DNA of 64,000 nt, taken from contig NZ_CP063849.1 in NCBI RefSeq assembly GCF_015277775.1, positions 7,765,501 through 7,829,500 on the forward strand, in the 5' to 3' direction. This document shows, one piece after another, positions 61,192 through 64,000 of this stretch (positions within the stretch are counted from its first letter, which is position 1; each line of letters begins with the position of its first letter). The position numbers and the translations under genes are program-made. The stretch is from Paludibaculum fermentans. Its GTDB lineage: Bacteria; Acidobacteriota; Terriglobia; Bryobacterales; Bryobacteraceae. The notes under the pieces were generated by a model that saw only the letters and a program-made list of their open reading frames with translations, ran no database searches and was not told where the DNA came from.

Positions 61192-63162
61192 GTGAAAGAC
61201 GTCCGGCACTCGACCTGCGCTCTCGACTGCCCCGATGCCTGCTCGATTCTGGTCACCATCGACCAGGGGCGCGCGACGCACCTTCGCGGCAATCCAAACC
61301 ATTCCGTCACCCAGGGCTTCCTGTGTGGCAAAGTAGCCCGCTATCTGGACCGCCAATACCATCCGGACCGGCTCCAATACCCACTGCGCCGCACCGGCCC
61401 CAAAGGCCAGGGCCAGTTCACGCGCATCTCCTGGGACGAGGCGCTGGATGAAATCGTTACCAACTTAAAAGCCTTAGCGGCCCAGTACGGCCCCGAGTCC
61501 ATCCTGCCCTACAGCTACGCCGGCACTATGGGCTACCTGCAGGGCGGCTCCATGGACCGCCGCTTCTTCCATCGCCTCGGTGCCTCCCGGCTCGACCGCA
61601 CCATCTGCGCCTCCGCCGGAGCCGCCGGCTTCATGGAGGCCTATGGCATCCGCCTGGGGACTCCGCCCCAGCAGTTCGCTGAATCGAAATACATCATCGC
61701 CTGGGGCGCGAACATCCTCACGACCAACGTCCACCTCTGGCCGTTCATCGTCGAGGCCCGCCGCCGCGGAGCCAAACTCGTCGTCATCGATCCCGTCGTC
61801 ACCAAGGTGGCCTCGCTCGCCGACTGGCATCTCATGCCCTATCCCGGCAGCGACCTCGCCCTCGCCCTGGGCCTGATGCACGTCCTCTTCCGCGACGGCC
61901 TCGACCGCTATCCGGGCGATACCGCCTCCCTCCGCCGGCGAGCGGCCGAATTCCCGCCCGAACGCGTCGCCGAACTCACCGGCATCCCGGCCGATCAGAT
62001 CGAAACCCTGGCCCGCGAGTACGCCACCACCCGGCCCGCTGCCATCCGCCTCAACTACGGAGTCCAGCGCAGCGAGCGCGGCGGCAAGGCCGTCCGGGCC
62101 ATCTCCCTCCTGCCCGCCCTTTGCGGCTACTGGGACGAACGCGGCGGCGGCCTCCAGCTCACCACCTCCGGAGCCTTCGACATCAACCGGGAAGCCCTCG
62201 AGCGCCCCGATCTCGGTCCCCCCGCCCGCACCTTGAATATGTCCGTCCTCGGCAAGGCTCTCACGGAGGTCAACGATCCACCCGTGAAAGCGCTGATCGT
62301 TTACAACTCCAACCCAGGAGCCATCGCCCCCAATCAGGCGCTCGTCCGCCAGGGGCTGAGCCGCGAAGACCTGTTCACCGTCGTCCTCGATCACTTCCAG
62401 ACCGATACCGCCGACTACGCCGACATCGTCCTGCCCGCCACGACGTTCCTGGAACACACCGATCTCTACATGGCTTACGGTCATTACGACCTCCAACTTG
62501 CCCGGCCGGCCGTCGAGCCGCCCGGCGAAGCCCGCCCCAACGTCGAGATCTTCCGGGCGCTGGCCCAGCGCATGGGCTTCACTGACCCCTGCTTTGCCGA
62601 CTCAAGTGACGAAATGATTCGGCAATTGCTGAACTCCGGCAGCCCCCGGCTCCAGGGCATCACCCTGGAACGCCTGGAGCAGGAGCACGCCGTCCCCCTG
62701 AATATGCCCGACCTCCCCATGGCCGGCCGGCCCGTCGACATGGATGCCGCCACCCTCGACTACACGCCGCCCCGCGAAAGCCGCCTCGGCCGGGAGCACC
62801 CCTTCCCGTTGGAATTGGTCAGCTCGAAGAACCACGACAGCCTCAACTCGACCTTTGGGCTTCATGCGGCCACCGACGCCCAGACCGCCGTCCTCCAGCT
62901 CCATCCCGAGGACGCCGCCGCTCGCGGCATCAGCGACGGCGAGGAGGTCGAAGTCTTCAACCATCGCGGCAAGGTCCGGCTCAAGGCCAAGGTCGGCGCC
63001 ACCGTCCGGCCCGGAGTCGTCCGGGCGCCCTCGGTCCGCTGGGCCCGCCAGGCCCCCGACGGCTTTAACGTGAATGTCCTCATCTCCGACCGTTTGACCG
63101 ACATCGGCGGCGGACCCTGTTTCTACAATTGTCTAGTGGAGGTACGGCGTTGCGGCGCATAG
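61192..63162 (+). CDS. Molybdopterin-dependent oxidoreductase (CISM/DMSO-reductase family), GTG start
   Basis: A 656-residue cytoplasmic enzyme without a Tat or Sec signal. The N-terminus has a [4Fe-4S] motif (CALDCPDAC...LCGK). Domains: ISWDEALDEIVTNL, the RTICASAGAAG segment with a Cys that is a candidate Mo ligand, WGANILTTNVHLWPF, LNYGVQRSERGGK, VYNSNPGAIAPNQ, and the C-terminal cap VELVSSKNHDSLN-like, HPEDAAARGISDGEEVEV, and GFNVNVLISDRLTDIGGGPCFYNC. Substrate unknown; related bacterial enzymes are formate, thiosulfate or unknown dehydrogenases/reductases. GTG start matches the homologous N-terminus and the leaderless promoter. Overlaps the lipoprotein gene by 13 bp. Confidence 0.88.
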   Translation: MKDVRHSTCALDCPDACSILVTIDQGRATHLRGNPNHSVTQGFLCGKVARYLDRQYHPDRLQYPLRRTGPKGQGQFTRISWDEALDEIVTNLKALAAQYGPESILPYSYAGTMGYLQGGSMDRRFFHRLGASRLDRTICASAGAAGFMEAYGIRLGTPPQQFAESKYIIAWGANILTTNVHLWPFIVEARRRGAKLVVIDPVVTKVASLADWHLMPYPGSDLALALGLMHVLFRDGLDRYPGDTASLRRRAAEFPPERVAELTGIPADQIETLAREYATTRPAAIRLNYGVQRSERGGKAVRAISLLPALCGYWDERGGGLQLTTSGAFDINREALERPDLGPPARTLNMSVLGKALTEVNDPPVKALIVYNSNPGAIAPNQALVRQGLSREDLFTVVLDHFQTDTADYADIVLPATTFLEHTDLYMAYGHYDLQLARPAVEPPGEARPNVEIFRALAQRMGFTDPCFADSSDEMIRQLLNSGSPRLQGITLERLEQEHAVPLNMPDLPMAGRPVDMDAATLDYTPPRESRLGREHPFPLELVSSKNHDSLNSTFGLHAATDAQTAVLQLHPEDAAARGISDGEEVEVFNHRGKVRLKAKVGATVRPGVVRAPSVRWARQAPDGFNVNVLISDRLTDIGGGPCFYNCLVEVRRCGA

Positions 63163-63674
63163 CTGTTCTTGTGCTGCTGGCAGGAGTTCTCGCAGCCGGG
63201 TGTAAGCGCAAGCATCACCCCAATCCCTCCGCCACCATAGAAGAAGAGTCCGAACTCGCCAGTTCCATCAGTGTGGCCGAGCCCCGCGATGCCTCCCAGC
63301 TCCTCAGCGGTTTCTACAACCTCGAGCAGAACGCTTGGCGCTGGAGCATGAAGAAGTTCGCCGTCACCCTCGCCCCGCCGCTCAACGGCGCGCTGCGAGG
63401 CGCGACCCTCGAGCTGCACTGCTCGCTGCCCGATGTCATCGCCGCCAAAATGCTCGGTGTCTCGGTCACTCCCACCGTCGGCAACGTGAAGCTCGCGCCT
63501 GTCCGCATCGACAAGGCCGGGGATCAGGTTCTGAAGTTCGACGTCCCCATTGAGCCGCTCAAGCAGGATGCCATCGTCGTCCAGTTTGAACTCGACAAGG
63601 CCATCGGCCCCGACTCGGCCGACTCGCGCGAACTCGGCCTCGTTGTCTCACATATTGGGTTTGTCTCAAAATGA
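63150..63674 (+). CDS. Small lipoprotein of unknown function, TTG start
   Basis: A 174-residue lipoprotein. GGAGG lies 7 bases before a TTG at 63150, giving LRRIAVLVLLAGVLAAGC, a lipobox with Cys as first residue of the mature protein. An upstream in-frame TTG at 63129 is also possible but has no site. The mature part is a beta-rich domain (LELHCSLPDVIAAKMLGVSV, LAPVRIDKAGDQVLKFDV). Function unknown. It overlaps the molybdoenzyme by 13 bp and the next gene by ATGA (63671-63674), so it is in the same operon. Confidence 0.8.
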   Translation: MRRIAVLVLLAGVLAAGCKRKHHPNPSATIEEESELASSISVAEPRDASQLLSGFYNLEQNAWRWSMKKFAVTLAPPLNGALRGATLELHCSLPDVIAAKMLGVSVTPTVGNVKLAPVRIDKAGDQVLKFDVPIEPLKQDAIVVQFELDKAIGPDSADSRELGLVVSHIGFVSK

Positions 63675-64000
63675 GCCGCCTGAAGACCGGACTCTTCTGG
63701 GCTCTGCCCACGCTCTTCTTTGTCTGGGTGTATTGGTATGGGCTCCGCGCCTGGTTCCAGCAGGACGACTTCGCGTGGCTCGCCCAACGCAACGGCATTC
63801 ACAACTGGCACGATTTCTTCGAGTCGCTATTCGTGCCCCGCGCCCAGGGCACCATCCGTCCCTGGAGCGAACGGCTCTTCTTCATCGTCTTCTTTGATCG
63901 GTTTGGCCTCGACCACCGCCCTTACCACCTGCTGGTGGCCTTCACCCAGATCGCCAACCTGTTCCTGCTGCAGTCCATCACCCTGCGCCTCAGCGGGTCC
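63671..64000 (+). CDS. GT-C-like membrane glycosyltransferase, C-terminally truncated by the window
   Basis: The first 110 residues of a larger protein. It begins MSRLKTGLFWALPTLFFVWVY (first transmembrane helix), then an outer loop with QQDDFAWLAQRNGIHNWHDFF, whose Asp pair resembles the catalytic loop of GT-C glycosyltransferases. The second helix starts near LLVAFTQIANLFLLQ. It overlaps the lipoprotein as ATGA. The right edge cuts it; the rest is not visible. Confidence 0.65.
   Translation, partial: MSRLKTGLFWALPTLFFVWVYWYGLRAWFQQDDFAWLAQRNGIHNWHDFFESLFVPRAQGTIRPWSERLFFIVFFDRFGLDHRPYHLLVAFTQIANLFLLQSITLRLSGS

Noticed and set aside
1-64000. tRNA, rRNA, CRISPR arrays, riboswitches, prophage or insertion sequences
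   Set aside because: No cloverleaf, direct-repeat array, aptamer-like consensus, integrase or transposase was seen on either strand.

Overview
This window looks like chromosomal DNA from a high-GC member of the Acidobacteriota, probably a Solibacter/Bryobacter/Paludibaculum-type organism. That placement is an inference. It rests on a VWFA-related acidobacterial protein (35403-37493), an Oar-like TonB receptor (37496-40909), an ADOP-type orphan permease (58242-60662), an ECF sigma factor paired with a TPR-tailed Ser/Thr kinase, a PEP-CTERM protein and a bacillithiol-type deacetylase. I found no tRNA, rRNA, CRISPR array, insertion sequence or prophage.

Layout. 1-6408: tightly coupled plus-strand run with a left-truncated PHP-esterase fusion, PfkB kinase, rhomboid protease, BshB1-like deacetylase, GH5-like secreted hydrolase, cupin and a beta-lactamase-fold protein that lacks its catalytic residues. 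6679-9583: small redox/xenobiotic cluster (AhpD-like, epoxide-hydrolase-like, FMN reductase) behind a perfect palindrome, then a small membrane protein. 9987-11683: PQQ-type sugar dehydrogenase translationally coupled to a pentaheme cytochrome. 11684-13313: gene-poor, with one NTF2-like gene and possible decayed sequence. 13314-14021: a member of a lineage-specific family with a terminator-like hairpin in its leader. 14235-16094: ilvD. 16434-20644: ECF sigma factor, convergent PEP-CTERM protein and Ser/Thr kinase. 20691-23948: dapF variant, GT-C-like protein and PfkB kinase, overlapping on the minus strand. 23999-28999: two metallophosphoesterases, rsmE (opposite strand), ruvA, ruvB and a DUF218-like protein. 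29016-35393: GT-C protein, PPK2, GH2, polysaccharide deacetylase and PIG-V-like mannosyltransferase. 35403-41670: VWFA protein and TonB receptor operon, with a divergent lytic transglycosylase. 41691-54320: alpha/beta hydrolase, DinB protein, membrane pyrophosphatase with a very clear terminator, glutaminyl cyclase, HlyD-type adaptor, tricorn-like protease, VanX-like dipeptidase and malQ. 54374-55360: lone nuoB with terminator, then lone flaG. 55529-58044: two tandem paralogous secreted proteins of unknown function. 58242-64000: ADOP permease, small secreted protein, and an operon of molybdopterin oxidoreductase, lipoprotein and the start of a GT-C-like protein that runs off the right edge.

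Functionally the window mixes housekeeping (ilvD, dapF, ruvAB, rsmE, malQ, hppA, nuoB) with secreted carbohydrate- and peptide-active enzymes, as expected of a soil heterotroph. Translational coupling is frequent: ATGA, GTGA and TAATG overlaps and several GTG/TTG starts. I see no single locus that is clearly a new defence or mobile system. The most original signals are the tandem paralog pair, the dehydrogenase-cytochrome pair, the dead beta-lactamase homologue, the dapF Cys-to-Ser variant, the leader-hairpin gene at 13314, and several perfect palindromes upstream of operons.
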